This document shows positions 16,468 through 26,238 of a stretch of DNA of 64,000 nt, piece after piece; position 1 is the stretch's first letter; the number at the start of each line of letters is the position of its first letter. The notes below the pieces were generated by a model. It saw only the letters and a list, made by a program, of their open reading frames with translations. It did not search any database and was not told the origin of the DNA. This DNA is from Aquisphaera insulae. Its GTDB lineage: Bacteria > Planctomycetota > Planctomycetia > Isosphaerales > Isosphaeraceae. Where the stretch lies: NCBI RefSeq assembly GCF_011064615.1, contig NZ_JAALJH010000017.1, forward strand, positions 1-64,000, given 5' to 3'. The position numbers and the translations under genes were made by a program.

Positions 16468-17484
16468 ATGAAACGTGCGCTGATCACCGGGGTCACGGGC
16501 CAGGACGGCTCCTACCTCGCCGAGTTCCTCCTGGGCAGGCCCGAGTACGAGGTCCACGGCCTCGTCCGCCGGTCGAGCTCGCTCAATCGCCAGCGGATCG
16601 ACCACCTCTTCAACTACGACTCGACCGTCCGCGACCGCTTCCACCTGCACTACGCGGACCTCGGCGACGCCTCCAGCCTGTCCATGGTCATGGACCGGAT
16701 CCGGCCCGACGAGGTGTACAACCTCGGCGCCCAGAGCCACGTCCGGGTCTCCTTCGACCAGCCGCTCTACACGGCCGACGTCGTCGGGCTCGGGACGCTC
16801 CGGCTGCTCGAGGCCGTCCGCCAGCTCAACGATTCCAAGCCCGTGAAGTTCTACCAGGCGTCCAGCTCCGAGATGTACGGCGCGGCCCCGCCGCCGCAGG
16901 GGCCGAGCACCCCGTTCCACCCCCGCAGCCCCTATGCCTGCGCCAAGCTGTACGCCCACTGGCAGACCATCAACTACCGAGAGGCCTACGGCCTGTTCGC
17001 CTGCTCCGGCATCCTCTTCAACCACGAGAGCCCGCGCCGCGGCGAGTCGTTCGTGACCCGCAAGGTCACGCTCGGTGCGGCCCGGATCAAGGAGGGCCTG
17101 CAGAAGCGGCTCGTGATGGGCAACCTGGACGCGAGGCGCGACTGGGGCTTCGCCGGCGACTACGTCCGCGCCATGTGGCTGATGCTCCAGCAGGAGAAGC
17201 CCGGCGACTACGTCGTGGCCACCGGGGAATCCCACACGATCCACGAGCTGCTCGAGCTGGCCTTCACCCTGGTGGACCTCGACTACCGCGACTTCGTGGA
17301 CTTCGACCCGCGGTACACCCGGCCCTCCGAGGTGGACGCCCTCCAGGGGGACGCGACCCGCGCCCGCGAGGTCCTCGGCTGGAAGCCCGAGGTTGACTTT
17401 CGCGGCCTGATCTCGATGATGGTGGACCACGACCTGGAGCTCGCCCGCCGGGAGAAGCACGCCCAGACGTTCCCGGGGCGATGA
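16468..17484 (+). CDS. gmd: GDP-mannose 4,6-dehydratase
   Basis: 338-residue short-chain dehydrogenase-type enzyme that converts GDP-mannose to GDP-4-keto-6-deoxymannose, precursor of deoxyhexoses such as GDP-fucose or GDP-rhamnose. The NADP-binding glycine motif [14 protein letters not shown] is at the N-terminus. The catalytic region QASSSEMYG is followed by the Tyr/Lys pair in [12 protein letters not shown]. The substrate-binding segment [15 protein letters not shown] is family-typical. Length is slightly under the usual ~350-370. No partner fucose synthase or reductase gene is visible nearby, so the keto sugar must be finished elsewhere. It supplies the glycosyltransferases encoded downstream. 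Confidence 0.95.
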   Translation: MKRALITGVTGQDGSYLAEFLLGRPEYEVHGLVRRSSSLNRQRIDHLFNYDSTVRDRFHLHYADLGDASSLSMVMDRIRPDEVYNLGAQSHVRVSFDQPLYTADVVGLGTLRLLEAVRQLNDSKPVKFYQASSSEMYGAAPPPQGPSTPFHPRSPYACAKLYAHWQTINYREAYGLFACSGILFNHESPRRGESFVTRKVTLGAARIKEGLQKRLVMGNLDARRDWGFAGDYVRAMWLMLQQEKPGDYVVATGESHTIHELLELAFTLVDLDYRDFVDFDPRYTRPSEVDALQGDATRAREVLGWKPEVDFRGLISMMVDHDLELARREKHAQTFPGR

Positions 17485-17510
17485 GGAGGAGGACCGACAG
17501 CAGGCCGCGA

Positions 17511-17555
17511 CGATCGAATACCCTCCCCTGTATCCCCTCCTGGCAAGGGGAAAGG
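17511..17555. repeat. Dispersed intergenic repeat, copy 1
   Basis: CGATCGAAT followed by a hairpin-like C-run/G-run (CCCCTCCTGGCAAGGGG). The same arrangement, CGATCGAATCTACCCCCCTG and then GGTAAGGGGGGAAG, occurs at 50680-50722. Here it fills the gap between gmd and the next glycosyltransferase gene. Confidence 0.65.
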
Positions 17556-17637
17556 CGGAATTCGGTTCTCCCTCAATCGCGGGAAAGCCGAAGGGGTCCC
17601 AGGATAGAAACTCATTGATCGACCGCTCGAATCACGG

Positions 17638-19029
17638 ATGATCGAGGCCGCGATGGAACCGCAACGCAGAGGACGCCCCGTGCTGGTCGGCTGCCCGGAC
17701 GCCCGCCCCCCCGCCTACCAGGCGGTGCTCGGGCTGGATCGGGCCGGGATGCTGGACCGCTTCGTCACCGCCTCCTACTACGACCCCGGCCGGCCGCTGC
17801 ACCGGGCCGCCCGCCGCGTGGCCCCGCGGGCCTTCGGCCGCGTCGAGCGGATCCTGATGCGGAGGCACGATCCGGCGATCCCCGCCGGGCGGGTCATCAG
17901 CGTGCCGAGCGTCGACCTCGCGATTCGCCTGGAATCCCGCGCCGAGGAGCCGACGGTGAAGCGGGCACTCGCCAAGGCCCGAACCGCCTGGTTCGACCGG
18001 AGGCTCGCCCGCGTCGTCGCCCGCCGGCTGCCCGCGGCGGTGCTCGCCTTCAGCGACGTGGCCTCGGGCGTCACGCTCCCGCTCTGCCGGCGGCTGGGCA
18101 TCCCGACGGTGCTGAGCATGGTCCACGGCGAGGTCCGCGAGGAGCTCGAGGTCCTCGCCCGCGAGCAGGCCGCGTGGCCCGAGCTCTTCCCCCTCTACCT
18201 GGGGGACGGCACGCTCGACCGCGACGAGCTCGACTGGCTCCACATGCGACGACTCCGCGACCTCGCCCTGGCGAGCCGGATCCTGGTCCCCTCGCAGCAC
18301 ATCGCCGACGAGCTCGCTCGCCACGGGACGCCGCGAGGCAAGCTCCGCGTGATCCCCTACGCCGCGGACACCTCGCGGTTCGTGCCCGTCGCGAAGGGGG
18401 AGGAGGACGGGGACCGAGACGGCTCGTCGTGCGTCTTCCTGTTCGCCGGCGGGGTCTGCCAGCGGAAGGGGATCGGCTACCTGCTGAGGGCGTGGGCGCA
18501 GGTCCGTCGCCCCGGCTGGCGGCTCCAGCTCGTGGGCGAGCCCCCGGCCGACCCCGGCCCGCTCCGGCCGCTGCTGGAGGCCGAGGGGGTCGAGGTGCTC
18601 GGCCGCGTCGGCCACGCGGAGATGCCCGCGCGGATGGCCGCGGCGGACGTCTTCGTCTTCCCGTCCCTGTTCGAGGGCTCCGCCGTCGTGACCTACGAGG
18701 CGCTCGCCTGCGGCCTGCCGTCGATCGTCACCGCCGCGGCCGGCTCGGTCGTCCGCGACGGCGTCGAGGGCCTGGTGGTCCCTCCCTCGGACGTCGACGC
18801 CCTGGTCGCGCGGATGGCCCGACTGGGCGAGGACCGCGGGCTCCGCGCGCGGATGGCCGCCGCGGCGCGGGCGCGGGCCCTGGAATTCGACTGGCCGCGT
18901 TATCACGACTCCGTCGCCGCTGCGATGGATGAGGCCGAGGCCGGGGCCGCGGAGGATGGCCACACCCCCGTCCATCCCCGCTCGCCCATGAGGCCGCACC
19001 GCATCGCCGCGTCGGCCCGGACCTCGTGA
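17638..19029 (+). CDS. Glycosyltransferase, family 4 (GT-B fold)
   Basis: 463 residues. The C-terminal half is a classical GT4 donor-binding domain: FLFAGGVCQRKGIGYLLRAW, then LVGEPPADPGPL, and the nucleotide-sugar site FVFPSLFEGSAVVTYEALACGLPSIVT with the acidic E-x7-E pattern. The N-terminal half is the more variable acceptor domain. The C-terminus has an extra ~30 Ala/Pro/His-rich residues. Presumably cytoplasmic and acting on the lipid-linked repeat unit. Its acceptor and donor cannot be told from sequence. Separated from gmd by 153 bp that carry a dispersed repeat, so it may have its own promoter. Confidence 0.9.
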   Translation: MIEAAMEPQRRGRPVLVGCPDARPPAYQAVLGLDRAGMLDRFVTASYYDPGRPLHRAARRVAPRAFGRVERILMRRHDPAIPAGRVISVPSVDLAIRLESRAEEPTVKRALAKARTAWFDRRLARVVARRLPAAVLAFSDVASGVTLPLCRRLGIPTVLSMVHGEVREELEVLAREQAAWPELFPLYLGDGTLDRDELDWLHMRRLRDLALASRILVPSQHIADELARHGTPRGKLRVIPYAADTSRFVPVAKGEEDGDRDGSSCVFLFAGGVCQRKGIGYLLRAWAQVRRPGWRLQLVGEPPADPGPLRPLLEAEGVEVLGRVGHAEMPARMAAADVFVFPSLFEGSAVVTYEALACGLPSIVTAAAGSVVRDGVEGLVVPPSDVDALVARMARLGEDRGLRARMAAAARARALEFDWPRYHDSVAAAMDEAEAGAAEDGHTPVHPRSPMRPHRIAASARTS

Positions 19030-19038
19030 GGTAAACAC

Positions 19039-20433
19039 ATGGACGAGCTGATTCCCATTTATGCGATTGCCGGCCTCGTGGCGGCATATTTCCTGCTGCG
19101 GGTCGCGAGGCGGACGTTCGACCCGTTCGAGCCGGTTTGGCTGTTCCTCGTCGGCTACATGCAGGTCTACGTCGTGCAGGCGATCTCGTACCACGACTGG
19201 GCGGTGGTCTCGCGAGGCACGGAGCTTGTGACCTCCGCCAACATGCAGGCACTCTGGGCCATGCTCTGGTTCCTGGGCGTGTATCACGTCTGCGGGGCGC
19301 GGAAGGTGGCCGCGGTGCTGCGGACCCCGCCGCAGACGTGGTCGACCGGAACCGTCCTTGCTCTCACTCCACCGATGGCCATTTGGGGGCTCTATTGCAC
19401 AGGAGTCCTCAGCCGCAACGGACTCCAGGGCGCCGACGAGTTGAGCCCCGAGGAGCTCCTCTTCCGCTCGTTCGGGTTCCTGCTCATGGTGGCCGCCCTC
19501 ATGCTCATCGTCACCGGCCGCTCGGGTGAGAAGCCCCGGCCGGCGTACCTAGCCGCCGGATTGTTCACCTCGGCGCTGTACACGGCGGTCTGGATGTTCA
19601 ACGGCAAGCGATCCCCGGGGATCGTCGGCGTCCTCTCCACGGTCTGCGCCTTCTACGTCTCCAGGGGGAAGCGGCCCTCCTGGGGGGTTCTCTTCGGAAC
19701 GGGCGTGGCCGCGGTGCTGGTGGTGACCCTGGCCATCGGCTGGCGGCAGAACCGGAAGTACGAAAGTTCCGTCGGCGGCTTCCTCCAGTTCGCCACCGAA
19801 CTCGACCTGTCGATGATCATGGAGAACCTGAATATCGGGGAGGGCGACGACCCGCTGGAATACGTCACCCAGGAGAGCACCGAATACGGCGGCTTCATCC
19901 TGATGAAGAGCACGGTCCCGGAGAAGTCGGGTTACGATTTCGGCGCCAATTACCTGCGGACCTTCTCCACGTTCATCCCGCGGATAGTCTGGGCCGACAA
20001 GCCGCTCTTCGGTCGCGACGCCTGGCGGGCAGCCTGGGTGGCCGGCTCGGAGATCACGCGTGAGGAGGAATTCACCAGCCCGGCGATCGGCATCCTGGGC
20101 GCGACGCAGCTCAACGGCGGGGTTGTCGGCACCCTCATCGTCCTGGCCGTGCTGGCGATCCTCCAGCGCACTGCGTACGAGTACTTCCGTCGCCACGAGG
20201 CGATCCCCTGGGCGCAGTTCTGGTGGGCGAGTACCTATTACGTTGCCTGGTTCATGGTGGTCAACGACGACCCCATGGTCTGGTTCTACTACAGTTGGGG
20301 CTTCACCACGATGCCCGTCGTCATCCTGCTATGGCTGGTGAACCGGATCGCGGGATCGCAGGCTCGGGCTCCCGCGACGTCGGCGATTCCCGTTCCGGCG
20401 ATGGGGTTCGACCTCGGAGGTTACGCGCGATGA
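19039..20433 (+). CDS. Wzy-like oligosaccharide repeat-unit polymerase
   Basis: 464 residues with about ten membrane segments, beginning IPIYAIAGLVAAYFLLRVAR. The large periplasmic loop contains GANYLRTFSTFIPRIVWADKPLFGRDAW, which resembles the FIPR-x-x-W-x-x-KP region of O-antigen polymerases of the oligosaccharide repeat-unit type. C-terminal helices follow (VVGTLIVLAVLAILQ, VVILLWLVNRIAG). It lies 9 bp after one glycosyltransferase gene and overlaps the next by 4 bp. Expected role: polymerise flipped repeat units at the outer face of the inner membrane. Wzy proteins are poorly conserved, so confidence rests on topology, the loop motif and context. Confidence 0.75.
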   Translation: MDELIPIYAIAGLVAAYFLLRVARRTFDPFEPVWLFLVGYMQVYVVQAISYHDWAVVSRGTELVTSANMQALWAMLWFLGVYHVCGARKVAAVLRTPPQTWSTGTVLALTPPMAIWGLYCTGVLSRNGLQGADELSPEELLFRSFGFLLMVAALMLIVTGRSGEKPRPAYLAAGLFTSALYTAVWMFNGKRSPGIVGVLSTVCAFYVSRGKRPSWGVLFGTGVAAVLVVTLAIGWRQNRKYESSVGGFLQFATELDLSMIMENLNIGEGDDPLEYVTQESTEYGGFILMKSTVPEKSGYDFGANYLRTFSTFIPRIVWADKPLFGRDAWRAAWVAGSEITREEEFTSPAIGILGATQLNGGVVGTLIVLAVLAILQRTAYEYFRRHEAIPWAQFWWASTYYVAWFMVVNDDPMVWFYYSWGFTTMPVVILLWLVNRIAGSQARAPATSAIPVPAMGFDLGGYAR

Positions 20434-21623
20434 TCCTCGCCGTCTGCTTCACCAACTTCGGCCCCTATCACCTGGCGCGACTGCGGGCGCTCGGGCTCCG
20501 CCTGAAGGGGCAGGGGGGCTGCCTGATCGCCTACGAGGTCGCCGGCTCGGAGCGGCTCTACCCGTGGCAGGCCCGCCGCGGCGACGAGCCGTTCGAGCGG
20601 GTCACGCTCTTCCCCGATCGCGAGCTCGAGTCGATCCCGCCCGGCGACTGCGCCCGGGCCCTGCTCCGGGCGCTCGACCGCGACGAGCCGGATGCGCTGG
20701 GGATCGTCGGCTACTCCCGGCCGGAGTCCATGGCCGCGGCCCGCTGGGCCCGCCGCAACCGCGCGACCGCCATCCTGATGTCGGAGAGCCAGGCGGTGGA
20801 CCACCCCCGCGTCTGGTGGAAAGAGATGATCAAACGCCGACGCGTCCGCCTCTTCGACGCCGCGCTCGTCGGCGGCGAGCCGCACCGCGACTACCTCGCC
20901 TCGCTGGGGATGCCCGCGGGCCGGATCGCCATGGGGTACAACGCGGTGGACAACGACTTCTACGCGCGACGGGCCGACGACTGGCGCGACCGGCCCGACG
21001 CCCGCGACGGGCTGCCCGAGGCGCCCTATTTCCTCTCGGTCTGCCGGTTCGCCCCGGAGAAGAACCTGGTCCGGCTGGTGGACGCCTTCGCCCGCTATCG
21101 CGAGGCGGCCCCGCGCGACGCGGCCTGGGACCTGGTCCTCTGCGGCGACGGCCCGCACGCCGCCGCCGTGGGCCATGCCATCGAGGCATCCGGCTACGGC
21201 CATGCCATCCATCGGCCGGGATTCCTCCAGGCCGACGGCCTGACCCGCTGGTACGCCGGCGCCTCCGGCTTCGTCCTGGCCAGCCTCTGCGAGCCGTGGG
21301 GCCTGGTCGTCAACGAGGCCGCCGCCTCCGGGTTGCCGCTGCTCGTCTCCGACCGGGCCGGCGCGGGCGCGACGCTCGTCCCCGAGCCCGACGGCACCAC
21401 GGGCGCCCGCTTCGATCCCCTCGACGTGGAAGCCATCGCCCACAAGCTCGCCTGGCTCGCCTCGCTCCCGGACGACGAGCGGCTCGCGATGGGCCGCCGC
21501 GCCGCCGAGATCGTCGGCGACTGGGGGCCTGACCGATTCGCCCGCGGCACGCTCGAGGCCGTCGGGCTCGCCGGGCCCCGCGGCCGACGACACGCCCACT
21601 CCGCCCTTCAGGAAGTGAGATGA
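20430..21623 (+). CDS. Glycosyltransferase, family 4
   Basis: 397 residues. ATG at 20430 overlaps the polymerase stop (ATGA). The donor domain shows FLSVCRFAPEKNLVRLVDAF, LVLCGDGPHAAAV, and the C-terminal acidic motif FVLASLCEPWGLVVNEAAASGLPLLVSD, all standard GT4 signatures. The N-terminal part begins LAVCFTNFGPYHLARLRAL, as in transferases that recognise a lipid-linked acceptor. Sugar specificity is unknown. Tight coupling to the Wzy-like gene indicates the same polysaccharide pathway. Confidence 0.9.
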   Translation: MILAVCFTNFGPYHLARLRALGLRLKGQGGCLIAYEVAGSERLYPWQARRGDEPFERVTLFPDRELESIPPGDCARALLRALDRDEPDALGIVGYSRPESMAAARWARRNRATAILMSESQAVDHPRVWWKEMIKRRRVRLFDAALVGGEPHRDYLASLGMPAGRIAMGYNAVDNDFYARRADDWRDRPDARDGLPEAPYFLSVCRFAPEKNLVRLVDAFARYREAAPRDAAWDLVLCGDGPHAAAVGHAIEASGYGHAIHRPGFLQADGLTRWYAGASGFVLASLCEPWGLVVNEAAASGLPLLVSDRAGAGATLVPEPDGTTGARFDPLDVEAIAHKLAWLASLPDDERLAMGRRAAEIVGDWGPDRFARGTLEAVGLAGPRGRRHAHSALQEVR

Positions 21624-21627
21624 TTTT

Positions 21628-22848
21628 ATGAGCACGACACCGACGCTCGCCGAGGTCCTGACCCGGCCCCGCCACCAGCCGCGGACTCAGGGGCCGCCGC
21701 CCCGGCCCGCCGGCTCTCCCGGCTGGCTGCACCTCTGCAACGGCCTGGACCCGGCCCGCGACGGCGGCATGGTGCCGAGCATCCTGGGCATGGCCTCCGC
21801 CCTCTGTCGCGCCGGCGACGACGTGACGATCGTCACGCCCACCCCCTCACGGCTGGGTGGCCGGTCGCTCGAGCGGGGGCTCACCCTGCTGGGGCCCGAT
21901 GCCGACCTCGAGGCCGCGGTGCGGTCCGCCGGGGTCGTCCACATGCACGGCCTCTGGCAGGGCCACACCCGCCGGGGCGCCCGCGAGGCACGGGCCTGCA
22001 AGGTCCCCTACGTCATCACCGCGCACGGCATGGCGGAGCCCTGGGCACTGCGGCACAAACGCTGGAAGAAGAGCCTCTATCTGGCCCTGGTCGAGGCCCG
22101 GAACCTCCGCCGCGCGTCCTGCCTGCACGCCCTCTCCCGCCCGGAGATCGGCCACCTCCGGCGGCTCGCGCCGTGGGCGCCGATCGGCTTCGTCCCCAAC
22201 GGCGTCGATCTCTCGTTCTTCGACGGGCTCCCCGCCCGGGCCGAGCTCGAGGCCGAGCATCCCGAACTCGCCGGCAAGTTCGTGCTCCTCTTCTACGCGC
22301 GGCTCCACGTCAAGAAGGGGCTGGACCTGCTGGCCCAGGCGCTGCGGACCCTCGCGCCGGAGTTCCCCGATCTCCATATCCTGATCGCCGGCCGCGACCA
22401 GGGGGGCTGGGCGCCGTTCGACGAGGCCGTACGCTCGGCCGGCCTCGGCCGCCGGGTCACCCGGGTCGGCCACGTCGAGGGCGAGGCCGCCCGGCGAGTC
22501 TGGGCCGCGGCCGACGCCTTCACGCTGCCCAGCTACAGCGAGGGCTTCAGCATGGCGATCCTGGAGGCCCTGGCCTGCCGGCTGCCGTGCCTGATCACCA
22601 CCGCCTGCCACTTCCCGGAGCTGGACGCGGCCGGTGGCGCCGTCGTCGCGGAGCCGATTGCGGAGGAGATCACGACCGGATTGCGGACCATCCTGGAGAT
22701 GTCTCCCGAGGATCGCCGGCGGATGGGCGACGCCGGCCGCCGCCTGGTCGAGCGCGACTACACCTGGGACCGCCAGGGCCTCAAGCTCGCGAGCGTCTAC
22801 CGCTGGCTGGCAGGCGACGGCGACCGGCCGGATTGCGTCATCCTGTGA
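21628..22848 (+). CDS. Glycosyltransferase, family 4
   Basis: 406 residues. The N-terminal region has NGLDPARDGGMVPSILGMA, a glycine-rich acceptor-side loop, and HMHGLWQGHTRRGA. The donor domain has LLFYARLHVKKGLDLLAQAL, LIAGRDQGGW and FTLPSYSEGFSMAILEALACRLP, the usual E-x7-E region. Four base pairs separate it from the preceding gene, so it belongs to the same operon. Substrate not predictable. Confidence 0.9.
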   Translation: MSTTPTLAEVLTRPRHQPRTQGPPPRPAGSPGWLHLCNGLDPARDGGMVPSILGMASALCRAGDDVTIVTPTPSRLGGRSLERGLTLLGPDADLEAAVRSAGVVHMHGLWQGHTRRGAREARACKVPYVITAHGMAEPWALRHKRWKKSLYLALVEARNLRRASCLHALSRPEIGHLRRLAPWAPIGFVPNGVDLSFFDGLPARAELEAEHPELAGKFVLLFYARLHVKKGLDLLAQALRTLAPEFPDLHILIAGRDQGGWAPFDEAVRSAGLGRRVTRVGHVEGEAARRVWAAADAFTLPSYSEGFSMAILEALACRLPCLITTACHFPELDAAGGAVVAEPIAEEITTGLRTILEMSPEDRRRMGDAGRRLVERDYTWDRQGLKLASVYRWLAGDGDRPDCVIL

Positions 22849-22891
22849 TTGATTCATCCTCATACGATCCTTCCCGAATCGGAGCCGAGCC

Positions 22892-23809
22892 ATGCCCGCC
22901 GCCCTTGACGCCGAGCCCGAGATCCGTGGCCGCGCGACGCCCTTCGCCCCGCCTCGCCCCCGCGTCGGCCGGGCCCCGGTCAGCGTGATCGTGCCGGTGA
23001 AGAACGAGGCGGCCAACCTGCGCCTCTGCCTCCCCGCGCTCGACTGGGCGGACGAGGTCTTCGTGGTCGACAGCCAGAGCCGCGACGAGACGGCGGCCGT
23101 GGCGGCGGAGCACGGCGCGACCGTCGTGCAGTTCCACTTCAACGGCTCCTACCCCAAGAAGAAGAACTGGGCGCTCGACAACCTGCCGTTCCGCAACGCG
23201 TGGGTCCTGATCGTGGACGCCGACGAGGTGGTCACGCCCGACCTCGCCGCGGAGATCACGCGGCGGATCGAGACGGGGGAGGCCGAGGGCTATTACCTGA
23301 ACTCGCAGTACTTCTTCCTGGGCCGGCGGATCCGCCACTGCGGCTACTCGGAATGCTGGAACCTCCGCCTCTTCCGCCACGAGCTGGGCCGGTACGAGCG
23401 GATGGTCGACGACACCGGCGGCCGCGCCGGCGACAACGAGGCCCACGAGCACGTCGAGCTCGCCGGCCGGGTCCTCCGGCTGGAGCACCAGCTCGATCAC
23501 CACGCCTATCCGACGATCGCCGCCTGGGTCGAGAAGCACAACCGCTACGCCGTCTGGGAGGCCGCCATGTACGAGCGGTTCCGCGACGAGCCCATCCCCG
23601 AGGGCATCGGCGCCGGCAAGCGGTTCAAGCGGATCCTCAAGAAGATCTACCTCCGCCTCCCCGCGCGACCCGCCGTGCGGTTCGTCTACTCGTACTTCCT
23701 CCGCCTCGGCTTCCTCGACGGCCGCCCCGGCCTGGTGTTCTGCACGCTGCTGGCCTTCTACGACTTCCTCTGCTGGGCGAACGTGTACGAGCGGAAGCTC
23801 GGGGGATAG
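22892..23809 (+). CDS. Glycosyltransferase, family 2 (WaaE/KdtX-like)
   Basis: 305 residues with a GT-A fold. VSVIVPVKNEAANLRLCL opens the nucleotide-binding domain, DSQSRDET follows, and VLIVDADEVVTP contains the metal-binding DxD. The middle and end (CGYSECWNLRLFRHE, HVELAGRVLRLEHQLDHHAY, and YFLRLGFLDGRPGLVFC) match the LPS-core beta-1,4-glucosyltransferase-like subgroup (WaaE/KdtX). Last gene of the plus-strand polysaccharide run; the convergent neighbour starts from the other strand. The exact sugar transferred is unknown. Confidence 0.9.
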   Translation: MPAALDAEPEIRGRATPFAPPRPRVGRAPVSVIVPVKNEAANLRLCLPALDWADEVFVVDSQSRDETAAVAAEHGATVVQFHFNGSYPKKKNWALDNLPFRNAWVLIVDADEVVTPDLAAEITRRIETGEAEGYYLNSQYFFLGRRIRHCGYSECWNLRLFRHELGRYERMVDDTGGRAGDNEAHEHVELAGRVLRLEHQLDHHAYPTIAAWVEKHNRYAVWEAAMYERFRDEPIPEGIGAGKRFKRILKKIYLRLPARPAVRFVYSYFLRLGFLDGRPGLVFCTLLAFYDFLCWANVYERKLGG

Positions 23810-23905
23810 GGCCGACGCCCCTCATCGCACGCGTCTCGACCGGGCGGTCGAACCGGCGAGGGGCCCTTCCCGATTGACCGGTGCGATCCCCTCGGAATCG
23901 CGCGA

Positions 23906-25069
23906 TCAGGACGAGAGCGCGTGGTAGAGCAGGTCGGGCATGTGGGCGTGGACGTCGCCGGGAGTCTTCAGCGGCGGCGTGTAGGTGCCCCAGCAGTTGA
24001 CCGGCAGGATGAACGAGCGTCCCATCATCATGCCGGCAATCCAATTCTGTGCATATTTCTTGAAATTAGCATTGCCTGCTCCCGCCATGAGTCGATAAGG
24101 GCTGTTCGAGAAGAGGCTGTCGAAGTCGAAGACCTCGCGGAGCAGCCCGGAACCGCCCACCTTGCCCAGGAACATGGCCAGTGGACTGATGCCGAAGCTG
24201 AAGCTCGAGGCGCCGAGATTCGCCAGTTGCGGCGTGTTGGGATCGTAGGGATTGACCCACTTCTGGACCTCGAGCAGCAGTTCATTGAGGCGTGCGATCG
24301 GATCGTCGCCGAGGAAACCGAGGTTCATGTACTGTGCATTGCTCATGATCGGCACGAAGAGCACCTGCTTGCGTCCCGCCGCGACCGACTGGCTACCCAT
24401 CCAGGGTCCATAGCGGAAGACGGTATTCCATCGGCCCTGGTTCTCGTCGTAGTCGCGATCGTCCAGGCCGGCGAATCCGGGGTTGGGATGGAAGAAGACG
24501 TGCGCGGAGTCAAACTGGCGGAGATCTGGCGGGGCGACCGCCTGGATCCAGTACCGCTTCCCCCCGCGGGTGATCTTGAAGACGAGCAGGATGAAGGGCC
24601 TGTTGATGGTGGTCGACCGGAGGCCCCCCTGCCGACGGGGATCGGATGAGACCGTGGTCGGATCCACGACGTCGTAGGGGTAGATCGCAGGCACCCCATC
24701 CATGGTCTGCTCGATCGAGTCGCCGGTAGGACCGGGCTGCGGCCCGGGGTCCGACAACCGGGCGTCGAGTTTGGCCAGGGTCCCCTTACCAACCTTGCCG
24801 TCCCATTCGGATGGGACGCCGGGGAAGGCGGCCATCTGAAAGGCCTTCACGGCGGCGGTGGTCACCGGGCCGAAGATCCCGATCTTGTCGCCGAAATCGT
24901 CCGTGGTGCCCAGGGTCTTCGGCAGATAGCCGAGTTGCTTCAGCGCGTACTGAATCCTCGTGATCGCGTCGGGGTCCTCGATCGCCGGCTGAGGCTTGAT
25001 CGACGGCGGCCCCTGGGATGCCTGTTCGAGCCGCGCGTTACCACGAAGGAGATCCGATTTGAGTGCCAT
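23906..25069 (-). CDS. Peptidoglycan-binding-domain protein with unknown C-terminal domain
   Basis: 387 residues. Residues about 33-107 form a PG_binding_1-type repeat: ITRIQYALKQLGYLP, a short insertion, then GIFGPVTTAAVKAFQ and GKVGKGTLAKL. The remaining ~270 residues, with NRPFILLVFKITRGGKRYW, AHVFFHPNPGF and FSFGISPLAMFLG, are not a family I recognise; they have the look of a soluble alpha/beta domain. There is no signal peptide, which is odd for a cell-wall-binding module, so the domain may act in a secreted or phage-like context or bind another ligand. It stands alone, convergent with the polysaccharide operon. Confidence 0.7.
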   Translation of the reverse strand: MALKSDLLRGNARLEQASQGPPSIKPQPAIEDPDAITRIQYALKQLGYLPKTLGTTDDFGDKIGIFGPVTTAAVKAFQMAAFPGVPSEWDGKVGKGTLAKLDARLSDPGPQPGPTGDSIEQTMDGVPAIYPYDVVDPTTVSSDPRRQGGLRSTTINRPFILLVFKITRGGKRYWIQAVAPPDLRQFDSAHVFFHPNPGFAGLDDRDYDENQGRWNTVFRYGPWMGSQSVAAGRKQVLFVPIMSNAQYMNLGFLGDDPIARLNELLLEVQKWVNPYDPNTPQLANLGASSFSFGISPLAMFLGKVGGSGLLREVFDFDSLFSNSPYRLMAGAGNANFKKYAQNWIAGMMMGRSFILPVNCWGTYTPPLKTPGDVHAHMPDLLYHALSS

Positions 25070-25416
25070 GCCCTCTCCTTTCAGGAAGCCGCTGTCATCG
25101 GTCCTGGCCGATGGTTCTTCCCGCAGGCAGTCCCACCTTGGGCGCCTCCGGCAGCAACCGTGTCGGGACGGCGCCCTATGCGAGTTGCGGGGGCCCAGAG
25201 TTCAGCCTTCATCGTCTACCGGTCTCTTCACTTGTAAAATCCTGCTCCGTCAGCAAAACCCGAAAAGGATCGATCGAGAAATGGCCCGTTCGCTCGATGA
25301 CCCTGTAGAGATCATCCGACGATAGGCTTCAGGCATGGCGCCGATCTCGCCATGTTACGGAGCCATCACGTCTCCTCCAGAACATGGGCCGGTCTCCTCG
25401 CCGGATCCTGAGGCCC
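25070..25416. other. Intergenic region, 347 bp
   Basis: No coding sequence supported. It should hold the promoter of the minus-strand gene starting at 25069 and the end of the DUF1559 gene. I see no clear hairpin or repeat. Confidence 0.4.
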
Positions 25417-26187
25417 TCAGTAGGCGTCGCTCGACGGGTCGTCCTTGCCGGCGATCGAGATCAGCCCCCGCAGCGCCTGCCGCGAGACGGTGGCCTTGAG
25501 GAACTTGACCGAGCCGTCCCCGAACGCCGCGTTCACGCCCACGGGATGGACGAGCGTCGAATCGGGCGTGATGCTCAGGATCGTCGTTTCATCGGCGTCG
25601 ATGGGTGCCATCCAGGGGACGGCGTGCCCCTCATCGGCCTCGATCACTGCGAGCGTGGCATCGGTTCCGTCGGTGATCTCCGCCAGCCGACGGGGCTTCT
25701 CCGGGTCCAGGAATGCGGACGGCCCCGCGCTGGCCAGGTAGGCCGTCGTGTTCCTCGGCGCCTTCGAGGAGGGGCAGCGGTACGTGCTGGGCATGTTCTC
25801 CGCGGCCTTGCGGTTGACGGGGTCGTCCCAGGGTTTGGACAGGTCGACGGTCGCATAGAAAGCATCGTGATCATTGAGATACGGCCAGATCAGGGTCCGC
25901 CAGCTATGGAGCCGCCGGCCGTCGGCGTCGAACGTGCAGGCGGGGGGGAAGGCTCCCTCGGCGTCCGCGTAATTCCGGAGCGCCAGCGCGATCTGCTTGA
26001 GGTTGGTGACGCACTGGGCGCGGCGCGCGGCGCCCCGGGCGCTGCGGGTTGCCGGCAGCAGCAGGGCGGCGAGGAGCAGGATGAGGCCCAGGCAGACCAA
26101 CCCCTCAATGCAGCCGAAGCGTGCCCCGCCGGCCGGCTTCGGGACGGCGCCGGCGAACTCGGGATCGTGGTCGACGGTGCGGGACAT
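25417..26187 (-). CDS. DUF1559 domain protein (paralogue A)
   Basis: 256 residues. A membrane segment near residues 27-47 ([18 protein letters not shown]) runs into the [23 protein letters not shown] motif that opens DUF1559 domains. CRCP-type cysteine (YRCPSSKAP) and the terminal AFGDGSVKF element follow. DUF1559 proteins are pilin-like secreted or anchored proteins greatly expanded in planctomycetes; their function is unknown. The N-terminus here lacks the FTLIELLVV prepilin cleavage site. Nearly the same sequence is encoded at 27350-28117, indicating a recent gene duplication. Confidence 0.85.
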   Translation of the reverse strand: MSRTVDHDPEFAGAVPKPAGGARFGCIEGLVCLGLILLLAALLLPATRSARGAARRAQCVTNLKQIALALRNYADAEGAFPPACTFDADGRRLHSWRTLIWPYLNDHDAFYATVDLSKPWDDPVNRKAAENMPSTYRCPSSKAPRNTTAYLASAGPSAFLDPEKPRRLAEITDGTDATLAVIEADEGHAVPWMAPIDADETTILSITPDSTLVHPVGVNAAFGDGSVKFLKATVSRQALRGLISIAGKDDPSSDAY

Positions 26188-26238
26188 GGGCGGGGCTCCC
26201 CAATGCTCCCTCTGATCGGATCCGCCAATCCCCTTGTT